The notes beneath the pieces were generated by a model that saw only the letters and a program-made list of their open reading frames with translations, made no database searches and was not told the origin of the DNA. DNA of 64,000 bases, taken from contig NZ_AJKS02000013.1 in NCBI RefSeq assembly GCF_000265245.1, positions 1 to 64,000 on the forward strand, in the 5' to 3' direction. This DNA comes from Halomonas smyrnensis AAD6 (lineage in GTDB: Bacteria; Pseudomonadota; Gammaproteobacteria; Pseudomonadales; Halomonadaceae). Shown here one piece after another: positions 26,764 through 42,451 of the stretch. Position 1 is the stretch's first letter; every line of letters begins with the position of its first letter. A program made the translations under genes and the position numbers.

Positions 26764-27890
26764 CGCGCGCGCTCCTCGGCGTTCCAGATGGCCTTGATCA
26801 CGCCGCCGCCCAGGCAGATCTCGCCGTCGTAGAGCACCAGCGACTGGCCGGGGGTCACGGCGCGCTGGGGCTCGTCGAAGCGCACCCGCACGCCGCCGTC
26901 CTCGGTGGTCTCGAAGCGGCAGGCCACGTCTTCCTGGCGGTAGCGGGTCTTGGCGGTGAGGCGGCCCTCGGCGGCCGGCGGCTCGCCGGCGACCCAGTCC
27001 ATCGGCTCGGTGGCCAGGCTGTCGGTGTAGAGCAGCGGGTGATGCTTGCCCTGCACGGCCACCAGCACGTTGCGCTCGAGGTCCTTGTCGGCCACGAACC
27101 AGGGCGCGTCGGAGTAGTTGGCGAGCCCGCCGATGCCGAGTCCCTGGCGCTGGCCGAGGGTGTAGTACATCAGGCCCATGTGCTCGCCGATGACGTCGCC
27201 GTCCGGGGTCTCGATGGTGCCGGGCTGGGCGGGCAGGTACTGCTGCAGGAAGTCGCGGAAGCGGCGCTCGCCGATGAAGCAGATGCCGGTGGAGTCCTTC
27301 TTGCGCGCGGTCACCAGGTCATGGCGCTCGGCCAGGGCGCGGACCTCGGGCTTCTCCAGCTCGCCGACCGGGAACAGGGTGCGGGCGATGGCCGCCTCGG
27401 GCACGGCGTGCAGGAAGTAGCTCTGGTCCTTGTTGGCGTCGAGCCCCTTGAGCAGCCGCGGGCGCTCGACCCCGTCGAGCTCGCCGCGGGCGTGGCCGCC
27501 ACGCACGTAGTGGCCGGTGGCGATGCGCTCGGCGCCGAGCATCTCGGCGTACTCGAGGAACACCTTGAACTTGATCTCGCGGTTGCAGAGGATGTCCGGA
27601 TTCGGCGTGCGCCCGGCCTGGTATTCGGCCAGGAAGTGCTCGAAGACGTTGTCCCAGTACTCGGCGGCGAAGTTGGCGGTGTGCAGCGTGATGCCGAGCT
27701 TGGCGCATACGGCCTCGGCGTCCGCCAGGTCTTCCTTGGCGGTGCAGTATTCGGTGCCGTCGTCCTCGTCCCAGTTCTTCATGAACAGGCCCTCGACCTC
27801 ATAGCCCTGCTCGAGCAGGAGCAGGGCGGAGACGGAGGAATCGACGCCGCCGGACATGCCGACGATCACCTTGCCTTGGGTGGCTGTCAT
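26760..27890 (-). CDS. mnmA: tRNA-specific 2-thiouridylase MnmA
   Basis: A 376-residue enzyme that thiolates U34 of the Lys, Glu and Gln tRNAs, with sulfur relayed by the Tus/TusE system. The ATP pyrophosphatase loop SGGVDSS is at 13-19, and the two cysteines that form the persulfide and disulfide are in [12 protein letters not shown] and [11 protein letters not shown]. The start at 27890 is the first ATG compatible with these. It has what looks like its own -10 box (27932-27927) in the gap after nudJ. It overlaps hflD by four bases. The tRNA-Glu genes near 62 kb are substrates. Confidence 0.96.
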   Translation of the reverse strand: MTATQGKVIVGMSGGVDSSVSALLLLEQGYEVEGLFMKNWDEDDGTEYCTAKEDLADAEAVCAKLGITLHTANFAAEYWDNVFEHFLAEYQAGRTPNPDILCNREIKFKVFLEYAEMLGAERIATGHYVRGGHARGELDGVERPRLLKGLDANKDQSYFLHAVPEAAIARTLFPVGELEKPEVRALAERHDLVTARKKDSTGICFIGERRFRDFLQQYLPAQPGTIETPDGDVIGEHMGLMYYTLGQRQGLGIGGLANYSDAPWFVADKDLERNVLVAVQGKHHPLLYTDSLATEPMDWVAGEPPAAEGRLTAKTRYRQEDVACRFETTEDGGVRVRFDEPQRAVTPGQSLVLYDGEICLGGGVIKAIWNAEERAR

Positions 27891-27926
27891 GACGCTCTCG
27901 GATTGGGGTGGTCGCAAATGGGCGGG

Positions 27927-27932
27927 ATTATA
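27927..27932 (-). promoter_or_regulatory. Candidate -10 box for mnmA
   Basis: The minus strand carries a consensus TATAAT at 27932-27927, 37 bases before the mnmA start codon. No good -35 box is visible; that position falls inside the hairpin at 27934-27972. Confidence 0.45.
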
Positions 27933-27933
27933 C

Positions 27934-27972
27934 ACGACACCGATGGCGCGCTTCGAGCGCCATCGGTGTCGT
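27934..27972 (-). terminator. Long hairpin after nudJ
   Basis: A perfect sixteen-base stem (27934-27949 with 27957-27972) with a seven-base loop starts 20 bases after the nudJ stop. It lacks a T run and directly abuts the TATAAT that may start mnmA transcription. Confidence 0.55.
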
Positions 27973-27991
27973 CTCGGGGCGGCTTGCGCGG

Positions 27992-28441
27992 CTATCGTTC
28001 GTGAATCACGTCCATGGGATAGAAGCGCCCGGCCAGGGCGTCGCGCACGCGGCGCAGCACCAGCGGGCTGCGCAGCCGGCCCAGGCGCTCCAGCGCCTCC
28101 AGCTCCTCCAGCGTCACCCAGTGGGTGGCGAGTATCGCCGGGTCCAGCTCGTTGCCCAGCCGGGCCAGCGCCATGCCGTAGAAGCCGTGGCTGTGGAAGG
28201 TGGTGCCGTCCGGTGCTCGGTAGACGTAGATGCCCAGATAGTCGCTGAGACCGACCTGCCAGGCGGTTTCCTCGCGCAGCTCGCGCAGGGCGGCGTCCTG
28301 GATGCGCTCGTCCGGTTCCAGGTGCCCGGCGGGCTGGTTGAAGACGGTGTGCGGCCCGCCCCGGTCTTCCTCGACGATCAGGAAGCGTCCGGCGCGTTCG
28401 ACCACGGTGGCCACGGTGACGAGGGGGTGCCAGCGACTCAT
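27992..28441 (-). CDS. nudJ: Nudix hydrolase NudJ
   Basis: A 149-residue Nudix phosphohydrolase. The Nudix box runs from G39 to W61 with the REELREET-type core (REL-REE present; Ala replaces the usual Gly near the end). NudJ in E. coli acts on HMP-PP and other nucleotide or thiamine pyrophosphates. The start overlaps the rluE stop by four bases, so the two are coupled. Position between rluE and mnmA is the same as in E. coli, which supports the assignment. Confidence 0.91.
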   Translation of the reverse strand: MSRWHPLVTVATVVERAGRFLIVEEDRGGPHTVFNQPAGHLEPDERIQDAALRELREETAWQVGLSDYLGIYVYRAPDGTTFHSHGFYGMALARLGNELDPAILATHWVTLEELEALERLGRLRSPLVLRRVRDALAGRFYPMDVIHER

Positions 28442-29088
28442 CGGCGCGTCCTCCCGCCGGGGCGTGGCTTGCCGTTCCGGCGGCCGGCGTCCCGGCGGCC
28501 GCTATCGCGACGGTTCGAGGGCGGCGCGGGCGCGTGCAGGGTCTCGCGGCGCCATTCGCCGGGGGCCAGGCCGTCGAGCGACCAGGGGCCGATCGCCACC
28601 CGCACCAGGCGCAGGGTGGGGTGGCCCACATGGGCGGTCATGCGTCTCACCTGGCGATTGCGGCCCTCGGAGATGACCAGCTCCAGCCAGGAGGTGTCGG
28701 GGTGGCGCCTCGGGTCCAGCGGCGGCTCGCGCTCGGGCAGCTCGCTGGCCTCCAGGCGGCGGACCCGGGCCGGCCGGGTCGGGCCGTCCTTGAGCTCGAC
28801 CCCACGGCGCAGGGCGTCCAGGGCGGCATCGTCGGGCCGGCCCTCGACCTGCACGCGATAGGTCTTGGGCTGCTTGTGGCGCGGATGGCTGATGCGGTGG
28901 ATCAGCTCGCCGTCGTCGGAGAGCAGCAGCAGGCCCTCGGAGTCGTGGTCGAGTCGGCCCGCCGGATAGATGCCGGGCACGTCGAGATAGTCGGCCAGGG
29001 TGGCGCGGGGCGTGCCCTCGGCGTCGCCCTTGTCGGTGAACTGGCACAGCACCCGATAGGGCTTGTGAAAGAGATATAAGCGGCTCAT
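28438..29088 (-). CDS. rluE: 23S rRNA pseudouridine(2457) synthase RluE
   Basis: A 216-residue RsuA-family pseudouridine synthase. The catalytic aspartate is D47 in [15 protein letters not shown], and [10 protein letters not shown] is the conserved RNA-binding motif. There is no N-terminal S4 domain, as expected for RluE. The last 30 residues are a very basic tail rich in arginine. First gene of the five-gene run to purB; divergent from icd. Confidence 0.92.
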   Translation of the reverse strand: MSRLYLFHKPYRVLCQFTDKGDAEGTPRATLADYLDVPGIYPAGRLDHDSEGLLLLSDDGELIHRISHPRHKQPKTYRVQVEGRPDDAALDALRRGVELKDGPTRPARVRRLEASELPEREPPLDPRRHPDTSWLELVISEGRNRQVRRMTAHVGHPTLRLVRVAIGPWSLDGLAPGEWRRETLHAPAPPSNRRDSGRRDAGRRNGKPRPGGRTRR

Positions 29089-29222
29089 GGGCCTATCTTA
29101 CCGCCCGGCGCGGCGGGATGGCAGGGATCGGCGACGATCGCTGCCATGCGTCGTGGGCGGCGGGCTGGTATACTGCGCGACGCTCGCCGGAGCGCCCTCG
29201 TCATTTTCCGGGCCTGGCGTGA

Positions 29223-31598
<2,376 letters not shown>

Positions 31599-31638
31599 GC
31601 GCGACCGCCCCGCGACAGGCACGTTGACGACGTGTTCC

Positions 31639-31666
31639 GGCCCCCGCCCGTTCCCGGGCGGGGGCC
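31639..31666 (+). terminator. icd terminator
   Basis: A twelve-base perfect GC stem (31639-31650 with 31655-31666) with a TTCC loop, 41 bases after the icd stop, followed by GTTGC with few T. Confidence 0.75.
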
Positions 31667-31796
31667 GTTGCATTGCTGGCGGCGGACAAAGACGGCACAG
31701 TGAACGAACCCCGATGAACCCGGTCGTCACGCCGGCGTCCAAACACGGTTGGAATGCCCGGCAACGGCCGGCTTGTCGATAGCGACAGTGAAGATT

Positions 31797-32183
31797 ATGT
31801 TCAAGACACAGGAAGAGGGCATGACGTCGCCGCGCGCGTCGGTTCATGCCGGCATGACGCGCCCCCCGGGGCCGGACGAGGAGGGCGATGACGACCTGGC
31901 GGTACAGGCGTCGGAGCCGGCGCTGGCGCAGCCGCCGATGTACAAGGTGGTCTTGCACAACGACGACTTCACCCCCATGGAGTTCGTGGTGGAAGTGTTG
32001 CAGACGTTCTTCAACATGGACAACGAGAAAGCGGTGCAGATCATGCTGGCCGTGCATACCCAGGGCAAGGCGACCTGCGGGGTCTTTACTCGCGACATCG
32101 CCGAGACCAAGAGCCATCAGGTCAACGAATACGCCCGGGAGTGCCAGCATCCACTGCTGTGCGACATCGAGGCAACGGATTGA
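31797..32183 (+). CDS. clpS: ClpS, ClpA adaptor for N-degron substrates
   Basis: A 128-residue adaptor that binds proteins with a Leu, Phe, Tyr or Trp N terminus and hands them to ClpAP. The conserved core begins at [19 protein letters not shown]; the acidic pocket HNDD and the C-terminal [10 protein letters not shown] are intact. The N-terminal extension (about 40 residues, acidic and proline-containing) delivers the substrate to ClpA. The start could be 31797 or 31821 (after GAAGAGGGC); both leave the core intact. It precedes clpA by 135 bases, the usual order. Confidence 0.93.
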   Translation: MFKTQEEGMTSPRASVHAGMTRPPGPDEEGDDDLAVQASEPALAQPPMYKVVLHNDDFTPMEFVVEVLQTFFNMDNEKAVQIMLAVHTQGKATCGVFTRDIAETKSHQVNEYARECQHPLLCDIEATD

Positions 32184-32318
32184 GCGTCGGCGTGTCGAAG
32201 TAAGGAAATCGCCAGCGTTGGCGGGGCGACTTGCAACGCCGATGTTTGTGCTCGATGTTGATGATGCCGGACCCAGAAGGATCCGACGCAAGCCCTAAGC
32301 GGCGAGAAGGGGACTGCC

Positions 32319-34595
32319 ATGCTGAGCAAAGAACTTGAACTGACCCTGAACACGGCCTTCACCGTGGCGCGCTCCAAGCGTCACGAGTTCATGACCGTGG
32401 AGCACCTGCTGCTGGCGCTGCTCGACAACGCCTCGGCGGCGGACGTGCTGCGAGCCTGCGGGGCCAACCTCGATAAGCTGCGGTCCGACCTGCAGGATTT
32501 CATCAATTCCACCACGCCGCTGATTCCCGAGGATCAGGCCGACCGCGAGACCCAGCCGACGCTGGGCTTCCAGCGCGTCCTGCAGCGCGCGGTGTTCCAC
32601 GTGCAGTCCTCCGGCAAGAGCGAGGTGACCGGCGCCAACGTGCTGGTGGCGATCTTCTCCGAGCAGGAGAGTCAGGCCGTCTACTTCCTCAAGCAGCAGA
32701 ACGTGGCCCGGGTGGACGCCGTCAACTACATCGCCCACGGCATCTCCAAGGTCGCCGGTCACGGCCAGAGCCAGAGCTCGCCGTCACCCGAGGCCGAGGA
32801 CGCCGAGGAGGCCGGCAGCGAGCAGGGCGGCAATCCGCTGACGGGCTACGCCACCAACCTCAACGAGCAGGCCCGCATGGGCAAGATCGACCCGCTGATC
32901 GGGCGCGATCACGAGCTCGAGCGGGTGGTGCAGATCCTCGCCCGGCGGCGCAAGAACAACCCGCTGCTGGTCGGCGAGGCCGGCGTGGGCAAGACCGCCA
33001 TCGCCGAGGGGCTGGCCAAGCGCATCGTCGAGGAGGACGTGCCCGAGGTGATCGGTGACGCCGTCGTCTACTCCCTCGACATGGGCGCGCTGCTGGCCGG
33101 CACCAAGTACCGCGGTGACTTCGAGAAGCGTCTCAAGGCGCTGCTGGCGGAGCTGCGCAAGCAGCCCAACGCCATCCTGTTCATCGACGAGATCCACACC
33201 GTGATCGGCGCCGGGGCGGCCTCGGGCGGCGTGATGGATGCCTCCAACCTGCTCAAGCCGCTGCTGTCCTCCGGTGAGCTGCGCTGCATCGGTTCCACCA
33301 CCTTCCAGGAGTTCCGCGGCATCTTCGAGAAGGACCGTGCGCTGGCCCGTCGCTTCCAGAAGGTCGACGTCATGGCGCCCTCGGTGGAGGACACCATCCG
33401 CATTCTCAAGGGGCTGCGTTCGCGCTTCGAGGAGCACCACCGCCTCAAGTACACCGACGCCGCGCTGGAAAGCGCCTCGCGGCTGGCGGATCGCTACATC
33501 AACGACCGCCACCTGCCCGACAAGGCGATCGACGTGATCGACGAGGCCGGCGCCCACCAGCGGCTGCTGCCGCCCGAGGTGCGCGTCGACACCATCGACA
33601 CCGACCAGGTCGAGGCCGTGGTGGCGTCCATCGCGCGGATTCCGCCGAAGAGCGTCTCCAGCTCCGATCGCAAGCTGCTGGCCAACATCGACCGCGACCT
33701 CAAGATGCTGGTGTTCGGCCAGGACGAGGCGATCGATGGCCTGTCGGCGGCCATCAAGCTGTCGCGGGCCGGCCTCAAGGCGCCGGACAAGCCGGTGGGC
33801 AGCTTCCTGTTCGCCGGCCCCACCGGCGTCGGCAAGACCGAGGTGGCTCGCCAGCTGGCCCATATCATGGGGATCGACCTGGTGCGTTTCGACATGTCCG
33901 AGTACATGGAGCGCCACACCGTGTCGCGGCTGATCGGTGCGCCCCCGGGCTATGTCGGCTACGACCAGGGCGGTCTGCTGACCGAGGCGATCACCAAGCA
34001 GCCGCACTGCGTGCTGCTGCTCGACGAGATCGAGAAGGCGCACCCGGAAGTCTTCAACCTGCTGCTGCAGGTGATGGACCACGGCCGGCTGACCGACAAC
34101 AACGGTCGGGAGGCGGACTTCCGCCACGTGATCCTGATCATGACCTCGAACGCCGGGGTCGAGCAGGCCACGCGGCGCTCGATCGGCTTCCAGACCCAGG
34201 ACCACTCCACCGATGCGATGGAGGTCATCCGCAAGACCTTCTCGCCGGAGTTCCGCAACCGTCTGGACGGCATCATCCAGTTCCACGCCCTGCCCACCGA
34301 GGTGGTGCGCAACGTGGTCGACAAGTTCCTGATCGAACTCCAGGCGCAGCTCGACGAGAAGCGCGTGCAGCTCGACGTGGACGACGAGGCCCGGGACTGG
34401 CTGGCCGAGAAGGGTTACGACCCCGACATGGGGGCGAGGCCGATGGCGCGCCTGATCCAGGACAGGCTCAAGAAGCCGCTGGCCGAGCTGATCCTGTTCG
34501 GCGAGCTGGCCGAGCACGGTGGCGTGGTGCACGTCAGCGTGGAGGACGGCGAGCTGCACCTGGCATCGGAGTCGGAACTGGCCGACGCGCCCTGA
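32319..34595 (+). CDS. clpA: ATP-dependent Clp protease ATPase subunit ClpA
   Basis: A 758-residue AAA+ unfoldase with an N domain (1-145), D1 with Walker A GEAGVGKT at 219-226 and D2 with Walker A GPTGVGKT at 500-507. It lacks the long coiled-coil middle domain of ClpB, which fixes the class. With ClpP (not in this window) it degrades proteins delivered by ClpS. An acidic, serine-rich linker [14 protein letters not shown] joins the N domain to D1. The start at 32319 follows AGAAGGGG. A terminator follows. Confidence 0.96.
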   Translation: MLSKELELTLNTAFTVARSKRHEFMTVEHLLLALLDNASAADVLRACGANLDKLRSDLQDFINSTTPLIPEDQADRETQPTLGFQRVLQRAVFHVQSSGKSEVTGANVLVAIFSEQESQAVYFLKQQNVARVDAVNYIAHGISKVAGHGQSQSSPSPEAEDAEEAGSEQGGNPLTGYATNLNEQARMGKIDPLIGRDHELERVVQILARRRKNNPLLVGEAGVGKTAIAEGLAKRIVEEDVPEVIGDAVVYSLDMGALLAGTKYRGDFEKRLKALLAELRKQPNAILFIDEIHTVIGAGAASGGVMDASNLLKPLLSSGELRCIGSTTFQEFRGIFEKDRALARRFQKVDVMAPSVEDTIRILKGLRSRFEEHHRLKYTDAALESASRLADRYINDRHLPDKAIDVIDEAGAHQRLLPPEVRVDTIDTDQVEAVVASIARIPPKSVSSSDRKLLANIDRDLKMLVFGQDEAIDGLSAAIKLSRAGLKAPDKPVGSFLFAGPTGVGKTEVARQLAHIMGIDLVRFDMSEYMERHTVSRLIGAPPGYVGYDQGGLLTEAITKQPHCVLLLDEIEKAHPEVFNLLLQVMDHGRLTDNNGREADFRHVILIMTSNAGVEQATRRSIGFQTQDHSTDAMEVIRKTFSPEFRNRLDGIIQFHALPTEVVRNVVDKFLIELQAQLDEKRVQLDVDDEARDWLAEKGYDPDMGARPMARLIQDRLKKPLAELILFGELAEHGGVVHVSVEDGELHLASESELADAP

Positions 34596-34628
34596 GGCGG
34601 CGCGTCGATCGCTCCCGCCAACCATCAG

Positions 34629-34650
34629 CGCCCTGTCTTCGGACGGGGCG
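34629..34650 (+). terminator. clpA terminator
   Basis: A nine-base stem with a TTCG tetraloop (34629-34637 with 34642-34650, one wobble) 33 bases after clpA, followed by TTGTG. Confidence 0.7.
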
Positions 34651-34720
34651 TTGTGCGTCTGGGAGCCGTGCTGGCGGGGGAGGCGCCGGCGCCCAGGAGG
34701 TGGGCGCTGCGCAGCCGCTC

Positions 34721-34939
34721 TTAACGAGAGCGGTAGACGATGCGGCCCTTGGACAGGTCGTACGGGGTCAGCTCGACCTTGACCTTGTCGCCGGTGAGGA
34801 TGCGGATGTAGTTCTTGCGCATCTTGCCCGAGATGTGGGCGGTCACCACGTGGCCGTTCTCGAGTTCGACCCGGAACATGGTGTTGGGCAGCGTGTCGAC
34901 GACGACGCCTTCCATTTCGATATGGTCTTCGCGTGCCAT
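34721..34939 (-). CDS. infA: Translation initiation factor IF-1
   Basis: A 72-residue OB-fold protein, exactly the family length. It has the usual [19 protein letters not shown] start and ends [13 protein letters not shown]-1 occupies the ribosomal A site during initiation. The location next to clpA, on the opposite strand, is the same as in many gammaproteobacteria. Confidence 0.98.
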   Translation of the reverse strand: MAREDHIEMEGVVVDTLPNTMFRVELENGHVVTAHISGKMRKNYIRILTGDKVKVELTPYDLSKGRIVYRSR

Positions 34940-35062
34940 ATAGGCAATTCCTCGCTGGTGATAACAAACGGCGGCACGAATGGCGGTGTGTCCGCTCGTG
35001 CCGATCAGGATAGCGCGATATTGTGCCGCATGCCGGGCGTCAAGGCAAAAAGCGCCGCCACG

Positions 35063-35800
35063 TCAGGTCGGGATCAGGCGCCGCCAGTGGCGTCCCTCGA
35101 GCCGTTCCAGGGGAGCGAAGGCCTGCTTGTAGGCCATCTTGCGGCACTCCTCGATCCAGTAGCCCAGATAGACGTGGGGCAGTCCCAGCGCGCGGGCGTG
35201 TTCCACCAGTGCCAGGACCGCGTAGGTGCCCAGCGAGCGGCGGTCGAACTCCTCGGCCGGGTCGAAGAAGGTGTAGATGGCCGACAGGCCGTGGGAGAGC
35301 TGATCGAAGGCCGACACGGCCAGCAGCCGGCCGTCGAGGCGCAGCTCCAGCATCCGCGCGTAGTCCTGGTTCAGGGTCAGGAAGGTGCGGTACTGCTCGT
35401 GGCTGGGCGGGTACATGTCGCCGTCGGCGTGCCGGGTGCGGATGTAATGGGCGTAGAGCCCGTAGTGTTCGGCATCGAACAGCGCCGGGCGGATGCGGAT
35501 CTCGAGGTCGGCGTTGCGGCGGTAGAGCTTGCGCTGGGTGCGGTTGGGGGCGAAGCCCCTGACCGGGATGCGCACCGAGACGCAGGCGTTGCAGCCCTCG
35601 CAGTGGGGGCGGTACAGGTGGCGCCCGCTGCGCCGGAAGCCGAGCGGCGCCAGGGAGTCGTAGACGCCGCTGCCCGGCGATTCCTGGGGGTCCAGGAACA
35701 GGGTGGTGGCCTCGCGTCCCTCCAGATAGCTGCAGGCGTGCGGCACGGTCAGGAAGAACCGCAGGTCGCGAATCGGCTGTTGGGGCGTGTTACTGCTCAA
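35063..35800 (-). CDS. bpt: Aspartate/glutamate leucyltransferase (Bpt, ATE family)
   Basis: A 245-residue enzyme of the ATE family that, in bacteria, attaches leucine from Leu-tRNA to proteins with N-terminal Asp or Glu, making them ClpS substrates. The N-terminal part has the cysteine cluster [18 protein letters not shown]; the C-terminal part has the GNAT-like fold with [15 protein letters not shown]. The start is TTG at 35800, with GGAGG seven bases upstream, inside the aat gene: the two coding regions overlap by eleven bases. ATG codons further upstream would lie deep in aat. Confidence 0.92.
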   Translation of the reverse strand: MSSNTPQQPIRDLRFFLTVPHACSYLEGREATTLFLDPQESPGSGVYDSLAPLGFRRSGRHLYRPHCEGCNACVSVRIPVRGFAPNRTQRKLYRRNADLEIRIRPALFDAEHYGLYAHYIRTRHADGDMYPPSHEQYRTFLTLNQDYARMLELRLDGRLLAVSAFDQLSHGLSAIYTFFDPAEEFDRRSLGTYAVLALVEHARALGLPHVYLGYWIEECRKMAYKQAFAPLERLEGRHWRRLIPT

Positions 35801-36569
35801 GGCGGCCGCCTCCTGTGGCTCCCGGGGGCATCTGTCTCGCGGCGTCGAGGCGTTCGAACGACCATGCCGGCGGCGGAAAGGCGAGCCTGGCGTCGCTGCG
35901 TGGCGCCGGCATCGCATCGTCCAGCCACTCATCAAGATAGCCGATGAACGCCGCCCGGGCGATGTCCCGGGCGCCCAGGCTCGCCAGATGCGCGGTGTGC
36001 ATCTGGCAGTCGATCAGCCGGCCGCCCTCGGCCGCCATGGTGCGGGCCAGGCACGCCAGTGCCACCTTGGAGGCGTCGGGCACTCGCGAGAACATCGATT
36101 CGCCGAAGAACACCGGCCCCAGGGCGATGCCGTAGAGGCCGCCGACCAGCGTCTCGCCCTGCCACACCTCCACCGAGTGCGCCGCGCCCAGCGCATGCAG
36201 CCGGCCGTAGGCCCGGGCCATCTCGGGCGTGATCCAGGTGCCGGGTTCGTCGTCACGCGGCGCCGCGCAGGCGGTGATCACGGCCTCGAAGTCGCGGTCG
36301 CCGGTGACCGTGAAGCCGCCGTTGCGCAGCCGCTTGGCCAGACTGCGCCGCACCCGGACCTCTTCGGGAAACAGCACCATGCGCGGGTCCGGGCTCCACC
36401 ACAGCAGCGGCTGGCCCTCGCTGTACCAGGGGAAGATGCCGTGACGATAGGCGCTGAGCAGCCAGGCCGGGCTCAGATCGCCGCCGGCGGCCAGCAGGCC
36501 GCCGGGGTCGTCGAGGGCGGACTCGACCGGCGGAAAGCGAACGGGAAGCTCGGGGAGCCAGGGCAGCAT
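35790..36569 (-). CDS. aat: Leucyl/phenylalanyl-tRNA-protein transferase
   Basis: A 259-residue enzyme that attaches Leu or Phe to proteins with N-terminal Lys or Arg. The family block [25 protein letters not shown] is at about 24-48 and the later [19 protein letters not shown] is clear. GAGGA lies upstream of the start. Its 3' end overlaps bpt. Divergent from ftsK with 156 bases between them. Confidence 0.95.
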   Translation of the reverse strand: MLPWLPELPVRFPPVESALDDPGGLLAAGGDLSPAWLLSAYRHGIFPWYSEGQPLLWWSPDPRMVLFPEEVRVRRSLAKRLRNGGFTVTGDRDFEAVITACAAPRDDEPGTWITPEMARAYGRLHALGAAHSVEVWQGETLVGGLYGIALGPVFFGESMFSRVPDASKVALACLARTMAAEGGRLIDCQMHTAHLASLGARDIARAAFIGYLDEWLDDAMPAPRSDARLAFPPPAWSFERLDAARQMPPGATGGGRLEQ

Positions 36570-36646
36570 GGGGCGGACATCCTCGGGGCGTGGAAGCCCA
36601 AGTGTGACCGGCGCGATGGCGGGGCTCAAGTCGTCGTCTGCCCCCT

Positions 36647-36674
36647 GTGACGGGCGCGGCTGGCTCGGTATGAT
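36647..36674 (+). promoter_or_regulatory. Candidate ftsK promoter
   Basis: GTGACG (36647-36652) and TATGAT (36669-36674) are 16 bases apart, a fair sigma-70 match, and lie 50 bases before the ftsK start codon. Confidence 0.4.
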
Positions 36675-36725
36675 TGATGGCCTTGGATTTGGAAGACGCC
36701 ATCTCGGCGCAAGGGGGTTGGCAGC

Positions 36726-40133
<3,408 letters not shown>

Positions 40134-40159
40134 GCCCGCCGATCGTGCAACCACCATGC

Positions 40160-40192
40160 AAGCCGCGGCGGGGAGGCAACCCGCCGCGGCTT
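40160..40192 (+). terminator. Hairpin between ftsK and lolA
   Basis: A thirteen-base GC-rich perfect stem (40160-40172 with 40180-40192) and a seven-base loop. No T run follows, so it may attenuate rather than end transcription into lolA. Confidence 0.5.
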
Positions 40193-40246
40193 GTGCAGTC
40201 TTATCGGGCAGGATGCCCTAGACCCTCAGGGAAACAGGAGATGACC

Positions 40247-40870
40247 ATGAAACGATCCTTCGCCGCGCTGGCCCTGGTGGCCCTGACCCCGCTGACCGCC
40301 ATGGCCAACGAAGGCGCCGAGCGGCTGGCGCGCATGCTCGAGCCGCTGGATACCTACGTCGCCGACTTTGAGCAGCAGATCCTCGACGGCTCCGGCCAGC
40401 GCCTGCAGGAGGCCAGCGGCCGCATGTGGCTGTCGCGCCCGGGCCGCTTCCGCTGGGAGGTGAACGCGCCCTATGAGCAGGTCGTGGTCTCCGACGGCGA
40501 CGAGGTCACGCTCTACGACCCCGACCTCCAGCAGGCCACCGTCCAGCCGCTGGACGACCGGGTGACCCACACCCCGGCGCTGCTGCTGTCCGGCAGCGCC
40601 GACCAGCTGACCGACAGCTACGAGGTCTCCAGCAGCCAGCAGGGCACCGCCGAGACCTTCGAGCTGGTGCCGAAGAGTCCCGACACCCTGTTCGAGGAGC
40701 TCAAGCTGACCTTCTACGGCGAACGGCTCGGCTTCCTGCAGATGACCGACAGCACCGGCCAGCGCACCGCCATCGAGTTCGACGACGTCGAGCAGAACGT
40801 GTCGGTGGAGGACTCGCGCTTCGACATGGATCTGCCGGAAGGCACCGACGTGATCCGCGAATCGCGGTAA
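40247..40870 (+). CDS. lolA: Outer-membrane lipoprotein carrier protein LolA
   Basis: A 207-residue periplasmic chaperone that ferries lipoproteins from LolCDE to LolB. A signal peptide MKRSFAALALVALTPLTAMA ends near residue 20. The mature part shows FEQQILDGSGQRLQEASGRMWLSRPGRFRWE, the usual strand pattern. Start at 40247 is preferred over 40241 since AGGAG lies six bases before it. The stop TAA is followed at once by the twelve-copy 14-bp repeat. Order ftsK-lolA-rarA is typical, but here rarA is convergent. Confidence 0.94.
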   Translation: MKRSFAALALVALTPLTAMANEGAERLARMLEPLDTYVADFEQQILDGSGQRLQEASGRMWLSRPGRFRWEVNAPYEQVVVSDGDEVTLYDPDLQQATVQPLDDRVTHTPALLLSGSADQLTDSYEVSSSQQGTAETFELVPKSPDTLFEELKLTFYGERLGFLQMTDSTGQRTAIEFDDVEQNVSVEDSRFDMDLPEGTDVIRESR

Positions 40871-41038
40871 GCGCCGAGCTACAAGCGCCGAGCTACAAGC
40901 GCCGAGCTACAAGCGCCGAGCTACAAGCGCCGAGCTACAAGCGCCGAGCTACAAGCGCCGAGCTACAAGCGCCGAGCTACAAGCGCCGAGCTACAAGCGC
41001 CGAGCTACAAGCGCCGAGCTACAAGCGCCGAGCTACAA
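40871..41038 (+). repeat. Twelve perfect tandem copies of a 14-bp repeat
   Basis: The unit GCGCCGAGCTACAA is repeated twelve times without a single difference, beginning directly after the lolA stop codon and ending two bases before a terminator stem. There are no spacers, so it is not a CRISPR array. The identity of copies suggests recent expansion by slippage. A two-copy variant, GCGCCGRGCCACAA, followed by the same terminator, occurs after pdxB. Confidence 0.97.
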
Positions 41039-41039
41039 G

Positions 41040-41069
41040 AAAACCCGAAGGCCCTGGCCTTCGGGTTTT
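41040..41069. terminator. Bidirectional terminator between lolA and rarA
   Basis: A fourteen-base perfect stem, AAAACCCGAAGGCC and its complement (41040-41053 with 41056-41069), followed by CTTTTG. It lies between convergent genes. Confidence 0.93.
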
Positions 41070-41113
41070 CTTTTGCTTCGGGCGGTGTCACGCCGGGGAT
41101 GTGCCGCTTGTCG

Positions 41114-42451
41114 CTATTCCCCGCGATCGGCCTGGGCGTCGAGCTCGGCGCGCCACTCCAGCATCTGGGCGTAGCGCTTCTCCTGGCCGTTGGCGGTCGG
41201 CTCGTAGAAGCGCTCGAGGGGCACGTCGTCCGGCCAGCAATTATGGGCACTGCCGGCGGGGTAGCTGTTGGGTTCGGCATGGGCCCAGCGGTAGCCGTCG
41301 CCGTGGCCCAGCGATTCCATCAGCTTGGTGGGGGCGTTACGCAGGTAGGTGGGCACCTCGAGGCGCGGCTGGGCGGCGGCGAACGCCTTGGCGCGATGCC
41401 AGGCCTGGTCGACGGCGTTGCTCTTGGGCGCCACCGCCAGGTGCACGGCGGCGTGGGCGATGGCGCGCTGGCCCTCGTGGTCGCCGAGCCGCAGGTAGGC
41501 GTCCCAGGCCGCCATGGTCAGCGGCAGCGCCTTGGGGTCGGCGTTGCCGACGTCCTCGGAGGCGATGGCGGTCAGCCGGCGGATCACGTCCAGCGGGTCG
41601 CCGCCGCCCTGCATGAAGCGGGCGATGTAGAGCAGGGCGGCGTCCGGCCGCGAGGAGCGGACCGACTTGTGGATCGCCGAGAGCAGGTCGTAGAAATGGT
41701 CGCCCTGCTTGTCGAAGGCGCTGGCCTGGTGGCCGATCACGTCCTCCAGCGCCTCGCGGGGCAGGCGCTCGCCGTTGCCTTCCGCTATGGTGAAGTCGCA
41801 GGCGGTCTCCAGCAGGCCCAGGGCGCGGCGGGCGTCGCCGGCGGCGGCCCGGGCCAGCAGCGCGAGCACCTCGTCGTCCACGGCGATGTGGCGGGCGCCC
41901 AGTCCGCGGTCGGCGTCGGCGAGCGCGCGCCTGAGCACCTCGGTCACGTCGTCGTCGGTGAGCGACTTGAGCACGTGCACCCGGGCCCGGGACAGCAGCG
42001 CCGAGTTGACCTCGAACGAGGGGTTCTCGGTGGTGGCGCCGATCAGCGTCAGCAGGCCGGACTCGACATGGGGCAGCAGGGCGTCCTGCTGGCTCTTGTT
42101 GAGCCGGTGGATCTCGTCGAGGAACAGCAGGGTGGGGCGGTCCTGGCCCTGGGCGGCGCGGGCGCGGTCCACCGCCGCGCGGATGTCCTTGACCCCGGCC
42201 ATCACCGCCGAGAGGCGCTCGAGGTGGGCGCCGGACTCCTCGGCGAGGATCTCGGCCAGGGTGGTCTTGCCGGTGCCCGGCGGGCCCCACAGGATCATCG
42301 AGCGCACCGGGCCGCCCTCGGCCATGCGGCGCAGCGGCTTGCCGGGGCCGACCAGCGCCGGCTGACCCACGTAATCGGCCAGCCGGCGGGGGCGCATGCG
42401 CCAGGCCAGGGGGGCGCTCTCCTCGCTGCTGGCCTGCTGGAACAGGTCCAT
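41114..42451 (-). CDS. rarA: Replication-associated recombination protein A (RarA/MgsA)
   Basis: A 445-residue AAA+ ATPase related to clamp loaders that acts at stalled replication forks. Walker A GPPGTGKT is at 56-63 and Walker B LLFLDEIHR about 105-113; the C-terminal tetramerisation part with SSRPDAALLYIARFMQGGGDP is present. A new N-terminal SSB-like contact MDLFQQ is typical. It faces lolA with repeats and a terminator between. Confidence 0.95.
   Translation of the reverse strand: MDLFQQASSEESAPLAWRMRPRRLADYVGQPALVGPGKPLRRMAEGGPVRSMILWGPPGTGKTTLAEILAEESGAHLERLSAVMAGVKDIRAAVDRARAAQGQDRPTLLFLDEIHRLNKSQQDALLPHVESGLLTLIGATTENPSFEVNSALLSRARVHVLKSLTDDDVTEVLRRALADADRGLGARHIAVDDEVLALLARAAAGDARRALGLLETACDFTIAEGNGERLPREALEDVIGHQASAFDKQGDHFYDLLSAIHKSVRSSRPDAALLYIARFMQGGGDPLDVIRRLTAIASEDVGNADPKALPLTMAAWDAYLRLGDHEGQRAIAHAAVHLAVAPKSNAVDQAWHRAKAFAAAQPRLEVPTYLRNAPTKLMESLGHGDGYRWAHAEPNSYPAGSAHNCWPDDVPLERFYEPTANGQEKRYAQMLEWRAELDAQADRGE

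Noticed and set aside
40871..41038. A CRISPR array after lolA
   Set aside because: The repeats are 14 bases and directly abut with no spacers, and no cas genes are present. It is a simple tandem repeat.
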